From contig JBMOIP010000001.1 in the NCBI GenBank assembly GCA_049317265.1, positions 186,001 through 250,000 of the forward strand: a DNA stretch of 64,000 bases, given 5' to 3'. Below the pieces are notes generated by a model that did no database searches, was not told the origin of the DNA, and was given only the letters and a program-made list of their open reading frames with translations. Position 1 is the first letter of the stretch. Every line of letters begins with the position of its first letter. Of this stretch, positions 9,501 to 19,200 are shown in pieces. This DNA comes from CAIVAT01 sp049317265. Its GTDB lineage: Bacteria > Bacteroidota > Bacteroidia > Bacteroidales > FEN-979. Both the position numbers and the translations under genes were made by a program.

Positions 9501-12500
9501 AACTGGACCCCACAGGTACAGGCTTACGATCAGTATCTGACCAGTAAATCTCTTGCCGGTGTTCATGCACCCCAGATGAAATTCAAATATGACATCTTCC
9601 TTGATAACTATGGTACAACCAACCTGAACACCATGGCGGTTGAACTTTGGAACGGAACCACATGGTCCGTCTTGAAGACCTATGATAACTCAAGCGGTGC
9701 CAACATTCCCTGGACTTCTGAAACCATTGATATCTCTGCTCAAACCCACAACCCCGCTTTCAAGGTTCGTTTCCATGCAGCCGGTGTGAATTCTGTGGAT
9801 ATTGACGGATGGTATATTGACAATGTGAAAATCGTTAGTTCAGATGGATCAACCGGTCCGAATCCTTGCGTGATTGGTTACAACTTCTACCTCAACGGAA
9901 CTCAGAGTGCTTTCACACCTGATACCACTTATAACATTCCGCCGAACCAGGTGGTTTATGGCCAGACATACCAGGCTTGCGTAAAAGCAGTTTATGGTAG
10001 CGGTTACAGCCCACAGATCTGCGTGACCTTCACTGCTCATTACCTCTATCCTGCACGTGACCTCACAGCAACCGGTGTTGAATGTAATACTTACTTAACC
10101 TGGAAAAAACCTGTTACCGTAGGCGATGCTCCGGTTATTCCTATGTTTGACGGAGTTGTTGAACATTCACAATCAGTATCAGGTCTTGCTCCTAAAAACG
10201 CTGCAGCCGTTGTCAGTTCACTGCCAACAGATGCGCCTTTAGGTTCAAACGCTTTTGGTATCGATGCATCAACCCATTTCACCATCAATTTTGATGTGAA
10301 CAACGTTGGTGGCAAGGTGAATATTGCTGCTACTCCCAACGCAACTGATTTCTGGCACGATCTTGAAATGCCGGCCAATCAGGTTGACTTTGCTTATGCC
10401 ATCAGAGATGGAAGCGACCACCTCTTCAAGGTGATCAGGGCAACTGGCGCCTTTACCGATCTTGGCAGCATGGGCAACGGAACAACCGACCAGATGCTTG
10501 ACCTCGCAATCGATGGCAGCAATGGCGACATCTATGGTGTCTCTTCTGCTTCTTTGACGACTGATAAACTCTGGAAGATCAATCCTGCAGTTCCAAGCGC
10601 CACACTTGTTGGTCCTTGCGTTAACTCAGCTGGTATGATCAGTATGGCCGGTGATGCTCTTGGTAACCTCTATGGATATGACCTCGTAAACGACAGGTTC
10701 TATTCAATCAACAAAACCACAGGTCTTGCTACTGTTGTTGGTCCTCTCGGATTCGACGCTAACTACGGTCAGTGCATGTTCTATGATCAGGCCGTTAATA
10801 CCGTTACGATGGGCGCTTACAACAATACTGCTGGTCAGGGTCAAATCCGGGCCGTTGATGTCACCACAGGTGCTTCAACTGTATTAAGCAGTACAGCCGA
10901 TCAGATTTCAGGCGCAACTCTTCCTGTTACCACCTCTGGTGGCGGCGGCGGTGCAACACCTGATGGACTCATTGGTTACAACATCTATCGTGATGGAACC
11001 TTTATCCACAGGAATCCACACCAGGATTCAATTACTTATTATGACTACGGACGCGATCCGGGTACATACAAATATGATGTTAAGGCCAGGTATGACCTTA
11101 CCACCTACGGTTTCCCAGGACAGTTTGGTGAATCACTTACCAACACTGCCGGCGAACAGACTGTAACCCTGAATTGCGGCGCTCCGCTGCCATTCTACGA
11201 ACCTTGGGATCTTGGAACATTCTTATTCCAGAGCTGGGCACCAACAGGACATTGGACCATGAATACCGGTATCGGTAATCCTGCTCCTTGTGCCGACTTT
11301 GTATGGTCACCTGCTATTGCCAACTATTCACAAGCCCTTACAAGCGAAGTTATCGACGCTTCTCCATGGACCTGTGCTTCTATCTGGCTTGATTTCGATC
11401 TGAAACTTATCGACCGTAACAACACCGGTAAGGAAAAACTGACGATCGACTTATACTATAACAACTCATGGCACCAGAAGCTGGAAGTTACCAACAACGG
11501 TTCCACCAACTGGGTTTCCAAACATATTGACATCAGCTCGGTGAAGGGAAAATCATTCCGTATCCGTTTTGTTGCCAATGGTATTAACTCAGCCGACCTT
11601 CTCCACTGGTATGTTGACAATATTCATGCTTATGGAATTTGTAAAGCACCTGCAGCTCTTCACGCTGTACAGTCACACTTTACAACTACCCTTACCTGGA
11701 CTGCCCCGAATTGCGGAAGCGGTACATCAGGTCAGATCATGAACTTCCTGTTTGATGATGGTACAGCCGAATCCGGAGTTACCGACAATGGCGAAGTTGC
11801 CTGGTTGGGTACCGAATTCCCGATATCTGCAGCTTATGACGGAGTTTTGAAGCAATTCAAAATGTACTGGATGGCAAATGCCACCGGCGCTCCTTTCACC
11901 ATGCAGGTTGATGTTTACAGTGCTGCTCATGTCCTCCTTGGATCCAGTGCATCATTCCAGCCATCAAGTGATGATTGGGTAACTGTAACTGCTCCTGATA
12001 TTCCTTTCGCAGGTCCATTCTTTGCCATGGTTAAGTTTAACAACAATCCTACGGCAACCAACTATTTTGGTTGGGATAATGACGGACCCAATGCAGGCCT
12101 TGACCTTGGCTGGTACAGGGATAATGCTGGCGTATGGGCAAAACTGAGCACCTTCGGACTCGGTATCGGAACTGGTTGTTTCGTTATCCAGGCACAGGCA
12201 CTTGTTGGTGCTGACCTGAAGGAAGTAACCCTCGTTCCTGGTGCAGTTTCTGCTCCTGGTGCAACGGTTCCTGCCAACCATCTGTCGAAAACAAACCGTA
12301 CAGCCGATACCCATTTCTATGGTGTTATGGGCATCGAAACGGATGCTGCTGACAGCAGTACCCTTTCAGGTTACAATGTTTATCGTACAGCTTCAACCGG
12401 TGTTGCTCCTTACGCGCTGCTGAATGCCAGCCCTGTAACTGCTGCAACTTATGTTGATACCTATCCTTCTACACTGCAGAGTGGAATCTTTAAGTACTAT

Positions 12501-12842
12501 GTAACTTCATTGTACAAGAATTCTGCAAACAATGCACTGCTTTGTGAAGCTTCTTCTGATACAATCACTGTTACTTTCCCTGCTTTAGGTGTAAATGACC
12601 TGACCAATGGCCAGATCATGGTTTACCCAAATCCTGCGACTGAAATCGTGAATGTAAAGAGCGATTACACCATCACCAATGTTGATGTGCTGAACTTTGT
12701 AGGTCAAACGGTTTATACCAGCAGAAATGTTGATGCCAAAACCGCGAAACTCAATGTTTCAACATTAACCGCAGGCGTATACTTCGTAAAGGTTTCTACC
12801 ACCGAAGGCATCCGTACGGTTAAGATCACGGTGACACACTAA
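6522..12842 (+). CDS. Giant T9SS cargo protein (paralog 2)
   Basis: Predicted exported surface protein of 2106 residues with signal peptide MKNVTKTLKMLALLTVSM. Approximate parts: choice-of-anchor-J-like module (28-200), a beta-rich insert absent from paralog 3 (200-375), two carboxypeptidase-regulatory-like repeats (380-540), a core shared with paralogs 1 and 3 (560-930), anchor-J (955-1105), a propeller-like cassette with repeated 'DLAIDGSNGDIYGV'-type strands (1203-1473), anchor-J (1557-1707), another variable cassette (1730-1946), and a T9SS type A sorting domain (about 2023-2106, beginning MVYPNPATE). No enzyme motif is seen. Long tracts are almost identical in DNA to the next gene, including silent sites, which indicates recent duplication or gene conversion. 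A strong terminator follows. Confidence 0.88.
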   Translation: MKNVTKTLKMLALLTVSMFVFVSFGFAQQTMLLTESFETGSGTTPPAGWALEQVTGTTLGVNFVTTSTNPTISAAYDGVRFVQYASYNISSGSTRMKRTAAVSTTNKSFIMVDFVWYEDPGYTANADKVDVQWSTNGTTWNTAATFNRYNAVAGWKAKNVVLPTGANNQATLYVAFLYTSAYGNNCAMDLVHVTAGPAAPPAFATIGTGTVSSNYPYTTYWMGGRTQMLYTAAELTAAGASAGNLSSVGFNVIGNSTQVMNGFNVKLGATALTTLSAGYVAGLTSYYTTPYSVPGTGWQNITLTTPFIWNGTSNVIVEICYANTSYTNYSTVNSTTLAGMTAGHYADLQTECTVATNNAPTSRPNIRFGIPPINPGVLMGYVRDVNTLAPIAGAIVRIGSLQDTSRANGMYIIYNLNAGSVTANATATGYIAGSGTATIVTGVVTNLDLLLAPGPKVGGIVTDASTGLPIVGATITVGTGASAVTTLSITGGTYLTPLLSLSGSQPIIIGKTGYDDCLNTVTLVPNTTATVSCALLPTAVQPGPFTAVLNNPTTPTAVNLNWGVPQGGYQVIYDDGTQENFAIWATANNLNAQKFTPLNWPVKLVGGKVNLGTAANYPANALPLAKFKMMAYKADGAGGLPGTIIDSVEVTPTGFGWADFTFAAPINITAGDFYLVMKQGGIPPHAAGIGVDLTNTQLRSYSKFVTGGAPWIPAAGNFMMRAIMLGTGGPMLSDNPSANKELITAGAVNGLIYESPVATVTGHEGVADYSPLSMSYQVWRLLQGQEGNQALWTSIWTGSVNTTVDNGWPTLPNGAYRWAVKAIYSPPGQRPSAPTFSNVIGKGWIANVNVCVGLTCTANPKAGTIVKLTNSVYTDTNYTKTTDTAGCVHFTGVWKGTYVMTITRFTYPVYTQNITIMGDASYNVTLLQDAAPPTNLVVNDQSLHASWSPPRAMVYQLDESFATGFATNGWVVSGGTNWQMSAGTGNPAPSAFFNWTPQVQAYDQYLTSKSLAGVHAPQMKFKYDIFLDNYGTTNLNTMAVELWNGTTWSVLKTYDNSSGANIPWTSETIDISAQTHNPAFKVRFHAAGVNSVDIDGWYIDNVKIVSSDGSTGPNPCVIGYNFYLNGTQSAFTPDTTYNIPPNQVVYGQTYQACVKAVYGSGYSPQICVTFTAHYLYPARDLTATGVECNTYLTWKKPVTVGDAPVIPMFDGVVEHSQSVSGLAPKNAAAVVSSLPTDAPLGSNAFGIDASTHFTINFDVNNVGGKVNIAATPNATDFWHDLEMPANQVDFAYAIRDGSDHLFKVIRATGAFTDLGSMGNGTTDQMLDLAIDGSNGDIYGVSSASLTTDKLWKINPAVPSATLVGPCVNSAGMISMAGDALGNLYGYDLVNDRFYSINKTTGLATVVGPLGFDANYGQCMFYDQAVNTVTMGAYNNTAGQGQIRAVDVTTGASTVLSSTADQISGATLPVTTSGGGGGATPDGLIGYNIYRDGTFIHRNPHQDSITYYDYGRDPGTYKYDVKARYDLTTYGFPGQFGESLTNTAGEQTVTLNCGAPLPFYEPWDLGTFLFQSWAPTGHWTMNTGIGNPAPCADFVWSPAIANYSQALTSEVIDASPWTCASIWLDFDLKLIDRNNTGKEKLTIDLYYNNSWHQKLEVTNNGSTNWVSKHIDISSVKGKSFRIRFVANGINSADLLHWYVDNIHAYGICKAPAALHAVQSHFTTTLTWTAPNCGSGTSGQIMNFLFDDGTAESGVTDNGEVAWLGTEFPISAAYDGVLKQFKMYWMANATGAPFTMQVDVYSAAHVLLGSSASFQPSSDDWVTVTAPDIPFAGPFFAMVKFNNNPTATNYFGWDNDGPNAGLDLGWYRDNAGVWAKLSTFGLGIGTGCFVIQAQALVGADLKEVTLVPGAVSAPGATVPANHLSKTNRTADTHFYGVMGIETDAADSSTLSGYNVYRTASTGVAPYALLNASPVTAATYVDTYPSTLQSGIFKYYVTSLYKNSANNALLCEASSDTITVTFPALGVNDLTNGQIMVYPNPATEIVNVKSDYTITNVDVLNFVGQTVYTSRNVDAKTAKLNVSTLTAGVYFVKVSTTEGIRTVKITVTH

Positions 12843-12847
12843 TAACG

Positions 12848-12915
12848 TAGGGCGGCCGCAATGGCCGCCCATACAAACCCTAAAAGGGCCGGCCATTCGC
12901 CGGCCCTTTTTTTTT
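12848..12915 (+). terminator. REP-like hairpin plus strong terminator after paralog 2
   Basis: First comes a GGGCGGCC / GGCCGCCC palindrome (12850-12871), one of a GC-rich hairpin family seen again at 19854 and 19886. Then AAAAGGGCCGGC-cattc-GCCGGCCCTTTT (12882-12910) runs into nine T's in total, a textbook rho-independent terminator. Confidence 0.85.
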
Positions 12916-13011
12916 CCCGTCCGCCCGTCCACCCGTCCACCCGTCCGCCCGTCCGCCCGTCCGCTTGTCCACTTGTCCACTTGTCCACTTGTCCACTTGT
13001 CCACTTGCCCA
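12916..13011 (+). repeat. Octamer tandem repeat, 12 copies
   Basis: Twelve 8-base units of the form YYYGTCCR run without interruption. The first six are CCCGTCCG or CCCGTCCA; the next five are CTTGTCCA; the last is CTTGCCCA. The unit is not a multiple of three and no real coding sequence crosses it. A related run (CTTGTCCC) occurs at 27627-27658. The remaining part of this 436-base gap (13012-13278) holds an A/T-rich stretch, a TATCTTTG box at 13087-13094 and the leader of paralog 3. Confidence 0.9.
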
Positions 13012-13086
13012 CAATACAGCCCGATCCCCCCCCCGAATTCCACAGTGAAATTTTACAATATTATTACGAAAATTAAATTTTGTGAT

Positions 13087-13275
13087 TATCTTTGCATGGA
13101 GATAAAATCGTTTATTATTGTCTTATTTGTTGATAATCAGCATAATAATTATTATTGCTGGTTATCTGTTTATACTTGAAAACATATGTATGTTGAAAGT
13201 TTATTCCCCATATATATCAATAAGTTTATTGATACCCTTATATTAATAGTCAATTATTATTAACCTAAATTCATC
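13087..13275 (+). promoter_or_regulatory. Promoter and leader of paralog 3 with perfect palindrome
   Basis: TATCTTTG at 13087-13094 fits the TAnnTTTG box, although it is about 185 bases from the start codon. At 13216-13233 lies ATCAATAA-GT-TTATTGAT, a perfect 8-base inverted repeat, followed by ACCCTTATATTAATAG and a TATTATTAACCTAAA element. The gene before (paralog 2) has the same elements in the same order 45-50 bases before its ATG. The palindrome could be an operator or an mRNA hairpin. Confidence 0.5.
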
Positions 13276-13278
13276 TCT

Positions 13279-16200
13279 ATGAAAAACGTTACAAAAATGG
13301 TCATGATGCTGCTGGTTTTCGCCATGGCATTTATGATTGCACCTCAGGCCAGGTCGCAGACAGTTCTGCTGACTGAAAGCTGGGAAAATGGAGGAGCTAT
13401 TCCTGCTAACTGGGCCACCGCCCAGGTGACTGGTACTACGCTTGGATTATCTTATATTCTGGGTGGTGCCCCTGGTTACCCGGTGGTTTCTGCAGCCTAT
13501 AACGGCTCTTACTTTGTTAAATACAACTCGTTTTCAATTAGTGGTGCAGGCACCAATTCAACACGCCTCTACAGAACCACGGGCACATCTACCGTAGGTT
13601 ATGCAGGATCGTCTGTAGATTTTGCTTTTTACCATGACCTTGGCTATACGGGAAGTACTGACAATGTTAAAGTACAATATTCCATTGATGGTGGAGCAAC
13701 CTGGACAACAGCCGGAACACAGGTAAATCGTTATGACGGTTCTACCGGCTGGAAGATTCACACCATTACCCTTCCTGCCAATGCTGGCAACCAGGCAAAC
13801 CTCAGAATTGGTTTCCTGTTCACTTCATTCTATGGCAACGACTGCTATCTTGACTTTGCACACCTGAATGGTATTGCTTTGGGCACTTTATCAGGCACTG
13901 TTACAAGCGCTGCCGGTGGAGCTCCTATTGCAAACGCATCAGTTGTTGTAAATGCTCTTCCTCCCGTTCTTACCAACGCAGCCGGTTTCTATTCTGTTTC
14001 AAACCTCAATGCCGGAACTGTTAATGTTACTGTTACTGCCACTGGTTTTGTTCCTTATTCAGGTACAGCTTCCATTAGCGGCGGCGTTACCACCACCTTG
14101 AACATTTCAATGCTTCTGCCTCCAAGGGCAAGTGGTGTTGTGACCGATGCTTCAACTGGTAATTTTATCGTTGGCGCTACCGTGAAAATCGGTACAGGCG
14201 CTAACCAGACGACCACCTATACTACCGCTGGTGGTGTCTACCTCACAGCTCTTCTTCCGGTTGTTGGCGTTCAGCCTATCGTTATCGGCAAAACCGGTTA
14301 TGATGATTTCAGTGGCAACATTACACTGGCAGCTGGTACAACCGCTTCCCAGGATGCCGCTTTATTACCTACTGCTGTTCCTCCGGGACCTTTCACCGCA
14401 GTTTTGAACAATCCTACCACTCCGACTGCCGTCAACCTCAACTGGGGAGTTCCACAGGGATTCTACCAGATGATCTATGATGATGGTACTCAGGATAATT
14501 TTGCTATCTGGGCAACTGCCAATAACCTCAATGCCTTAAAGTTCACCCCGCTGGGATGGCCAGTAAAACTCATTGGTGGTAAAGTAAACCTTGGAACTGT
14601 TTCAAATTACCCGACAGCCACAACCCTTCCGCTTGCCAAGTTTATGATGATGGCCTATAAAGCTGATGGTGCCGGTGGTCTTCCGGGAACAAAAATTGAC
14701 AGTGTAGAAGTTACTGCCAACGCTTTTGGCTGGGTTGATTTCTCATTTGCAGCTCCTATAACTATCAACTCAGGTGATTTCTACCTGGTGATGAAACAAG
14801 GTGGCATTCCTCCCCAGGCTGCCGGTCTTGGCGTTGACTTAACCAACACCCAACTCCGCAGCTATTCGAAATTTGTTACCGGTGGCGCTCCCTGGATTCC
14901 TGCCGCTGGCAATTTCATGATGCGTGCCATCATGCAGGGTGTAGGTGGTCCTATGCTGGGTGATAACGCTTCATCCAATAAGGAACTCATCACTGCTGGT
15001 GCCGTTAATGGCCTTATCTATGAAACTCCTGTTACCACGGTTTCTGGTTATGAAGGCGTTGCCCGTACCGAGCCTTTCGATTGGTCAACCATGATGAATA
15101 CCAATGTTGCCCAGCAATTTACGTTACCAGTTGCCGTCAACCAGACTGAGACTGACAATGGTGTTGGATCAACAATCGTTGGTACTCCTGTAGTTCTTAC
15201 CGATGCACCTTCTTCCGTACTGTTTGATAACGGATCAATGGTTACCGGTGTAGGTACTGGTTTTGGTGGCGCCGATGAGAGCATGCTCCAGGCCCCGCTT
15301 ACCGGCTATGGAAGCAACGTAAACCGCGCAGCATATTACCGCATCGCTGATGATTTCACCGTAAGTGGAACCGCATGGAATGTTACCTCCCTCGAATTCT
15401 TTGGGTATCAGACCGGATCTACTACAACGTCATCATTTACCGCTGTTTACTGCCGGATTCTCAATGGTACACCGGGACAGCCTGGTACAACTGTTGTTTG
15501 GGGTGATACTACTACCAACAGAATGTCAAGCACTTCTTTCACGAATATTTACCGTGTTAGTGTTACTGGTAATACCCAGCGTCCGATCATGAAAATGGTT
15601 GTGAATACTTCCGGACTCACCCTGCCTGCAGGAAATTACTGGATTGAATTCAGCGCTGCCGGAACTATCGCTTCCGGCCCATGGTGTCCGTATGTAACCA
15701 TCAACAATACTCCGACAACTGGTAATGGTTTGTTATTTACTGGTCTTGCCGGCGGTTATGTGCCCATCAATACAACTTATGGCCAGGGTGTTCCTTTCAA
15801 AATCAACGGAACCCAGCCAACCACCAGCACCATGAGCTACCAGGTATGGCGACTGAAACAAGGACAGGAAGGCAACCAGGCTCTCTGGACTTCCATCTGG
15901 ACAGGCAACGTGAACACAACCGTTGACAATGGCTGGCCAACCCTTGCCTGCGCTCCTTACCGTTGGGCTGTTAAAGCGATCTATTCCCCTCCGGGACAGC
16001 GTCCTTCAGCTCCGACATTCTCCAATGTAATTGGAAAATGCTGGATTGCCAATGTGAACGTTTGTGCTACCTTAACCTGCGCTGCCAATCCTAAAGCCGG
16101 TACCGTGGTTAAACTGGTAAACCAGGATTATCCTGACACAAACTACACCAAAACAACCGATACATCAGGTTGTGTGCATTTTACCAACGTTTGGAAAGGT

Positions 16201-19200
16201 AACTACCAGTTGCAGGTGATTCGTTTCACTTACCCGGTATATACCCAGAACATCGTTATCAATGGTGATGCTTCCTATAACGTAATGTTACTCCAGGATG
16301 CAGCTCCTGCTACCAACCTGGTTGTTAACGATCAGAGCCTCCATGCATCATGGAGTCCTCCAAGAGCAATGGTTTACCAGCTTGACGAAACCTTTACCGC
16401 CGGTGGTTTCACAACCAACCAGTGGGTGGTTTCCGGCGGAACCAACTGGCAGATGTCTGCCGGTACAGGTAACCCAGCTCCATCAGCTTTCTTTAACTGG
16501 ACCCCGACCGTAACAAACTACGATCAGTACCTCACCAGTAAGTCACTGGCAGGTGTTCATGCTCCCCAGATGAAACTGAAGTATGACATCTTCCTCGACA
16601 ACTATGGTACAACCAACCTGAATACAATGGCTGTTGAGCTTTGGAACGGAACAACTTGGTCCGTGCTGAAGACTTATGACAACTCATCAGGTGCTAATAT
16701 TCCATGGACTTCAGAAACCCTTGATATCACTTCACAGACCCATAACCCCGCTTTCAAGGTTCGTTTCCATGCAGCTGGTGTTAGCTCTGTTGATATCGAC
16801 GGATGGTATGTTGACAACATCAAGGTGGTAAGCACCGATGGAACAACAGGCCCGAATCCTTGCGTTATTGGTTACAACTTCTATCTGAACAATGTATTGA
16901 GCGCTTTCACGCCTGATACCACTTACAACATTCCGCCGAACCAGGTGGTTTATGGCCAGACTTACCAGGCTTGCGTAAAAGCAGTTTATGGTAGCGGTTA
17001 CAGCCCACAGATCTGTGTGAACTTCACTGCTCATTTCCTCTATCCTGCACGTGACCTCACAGCTACCGGTGTTGAATGTAACACTTACTTAACCTGGAAG
17101 AAACCGGTTACCATGGGTGATGCTCCTGAAATTCTCGGAATGACCCAGCGTACCGATTTCCCGAATGCCAATGCCGAATTCTCTCCATTTATCTATACGA
17201 TGAAGGAAAAAGAAAACAGCGATAACAGCGACGTTCTTTGGGATGTTCTTTATGGTTGGGCTGGTTCAGGTACAGGTCAGGCTGGTGTTGAAATCGTTGG
17301 TGACTTTATTTACTCCACTTCATGGAGTGTTGGACCACCCTGGTTCTTCAAATATCAGGCTACAACAGGTGCCCTTATTGAATCATTCAGCATTCCTGGC
17401 GTAACTGCAGTCCGCGACCTTACCTATGATGGAACTCAATTCATGTATGGTGGTTCAAATGCTTCTTCTATCTATAAAATGGACTTCAACACAAAAACAC
17501 TGGTAGCTACTATTCCTACCTCTGTTCCAGGTGTGCGTCACATTGCTTATGATGTTACCAACAATGGTCTCTGGTGTGGTGGATGGACGGATCTCTATCT
17601 CGTGAACATTACTACCGGCGCTACCATTGCTACTGGTCCTGCCGTAGTTAGCATTTATGGTTCAGCATGGGAAAACCAGACATCTGGTGGTCCATACCTC
17701 TGGCTCCACGGTCAGGGTGCAGCCGGAACCGGCGACGAATACCAGAAATGGAAAATTACCGGAACTACTGTAACAAACACTGGTGTTGTTCATAACAACG
17801 CAAGCACAAACATCAATGGTCCTGCCGGCGGTTTAGGTTGTGGCCAGGTTGGTACCAAATTGGCGCTTATCGGTTTGAACCAGGCAACTGCTGCAAGCTG
17901 GATCTGGGCAACTGAAATTGGTGATTGGTCAGGTGGCACAGGCGGTGGTTCAACCCCGGTTGGTCTCGTTGGATACAACATCTATCGTGATGGCGCTTTC
18001 ATTCACAGGAACCCACACCAGGATTCAATTACCTACTACGATTATGGTCTGAACCCGGGCACTTACAAATATGATGTAAAAGCCAGGTATGATCTGACTA
18101 CTTATGGTTTCCCGGGACAGTTTGGTGAATCACTTACCAACACAGCCGGCGAAAAGACCGTAACCCTGAATTGCGGCGCTCCGCTGCCATTCTACGAACC
18201 ATGGGATCTTGGAACATTTGCTTTCCAGAGCTGGGCTCCGACCGGACATTGGACAATGAACACCGGTATCGGTAATCCTGCACCATGTGCCGACTTTACA
18301 TGGCAACCTGCTATCGCCAACTATACCCAGGCCCTCACCAGCGAAGTAATTGATGCTTCTCCATGGACCTGTGCCAAGATTTGGCTTGATTTCGATTACA
18401 AACTGATCGACCGCAACAACACTGGTAAAGAAAAACTTACCATTGATATCTTCTACGGTGGCTCATGGCATCAGAAGTTGGAAGTTACCAACAACGGTTC
18501 AACCAACTGGATTCCAAAGCATATTGACATCAGCGCTGTGAAAGGTAAATCTTTCCGCATCCGCTTCGTTGCCAATGGTGTGAACTCTGGCGATATGCTG
18601 CACTGGTATGTTGACAATATCCATGCTTATGGAATTTGTACTCCTGCTACTGCACTGCATGCTACACAGTCACATTTCACCACCACCCTTACCTGGACTG
18701 CTCCGAATTGCGTTGGTACATTGCCAACCGTTCTGAAGAAATTGTTCCAGTGGTCAGGTACACCTGATAATGGTTACTTCCAGGCTTACAACAATGCTTA
18801 CGGTGTTGTTTACGATCTGGCTACCTATCCTGATGCTGCTCTGAACAAGATCAATTTCCACCATGCATCATGGGGAACAACAGGTATCTGGCAATACAAA
18901 ATCCACGTTGTGGATTGGACAACCTTTGCCGAATTAGGCACCATCGGACCTTTGACAACTACTGGTGATGACAAGTGGGAAAATAACGTTCTCCTTGGCA
19001 ACATCACAGGTGTTGGCGGAAAAATGATCGGGATCATGCTCGAGCCGCTGAGCAACTCAGCTACCGACGCTTATCCTTGCTTCTCAGCCGACAATGTTGG
19101 TCCTGACGGAGTTTCTGTACACGGTGTACTTCCTGACTATTCCGGATTTGTTGCCTCAACTATCGGCGACTTCCTGCAGGATCTCTATATTGAAATCCCT

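Noticed and set aside
12916..13011. CRISPR array
   Set aside because: Units are contiguous 8-mers without spacers, and no cas genes are present.
12861..13076. Short frames through the octamer array
   Set aside because: The translation is only Pro/Ser/Val/His repeats produced by the 8-base unit in three frames; no start context.
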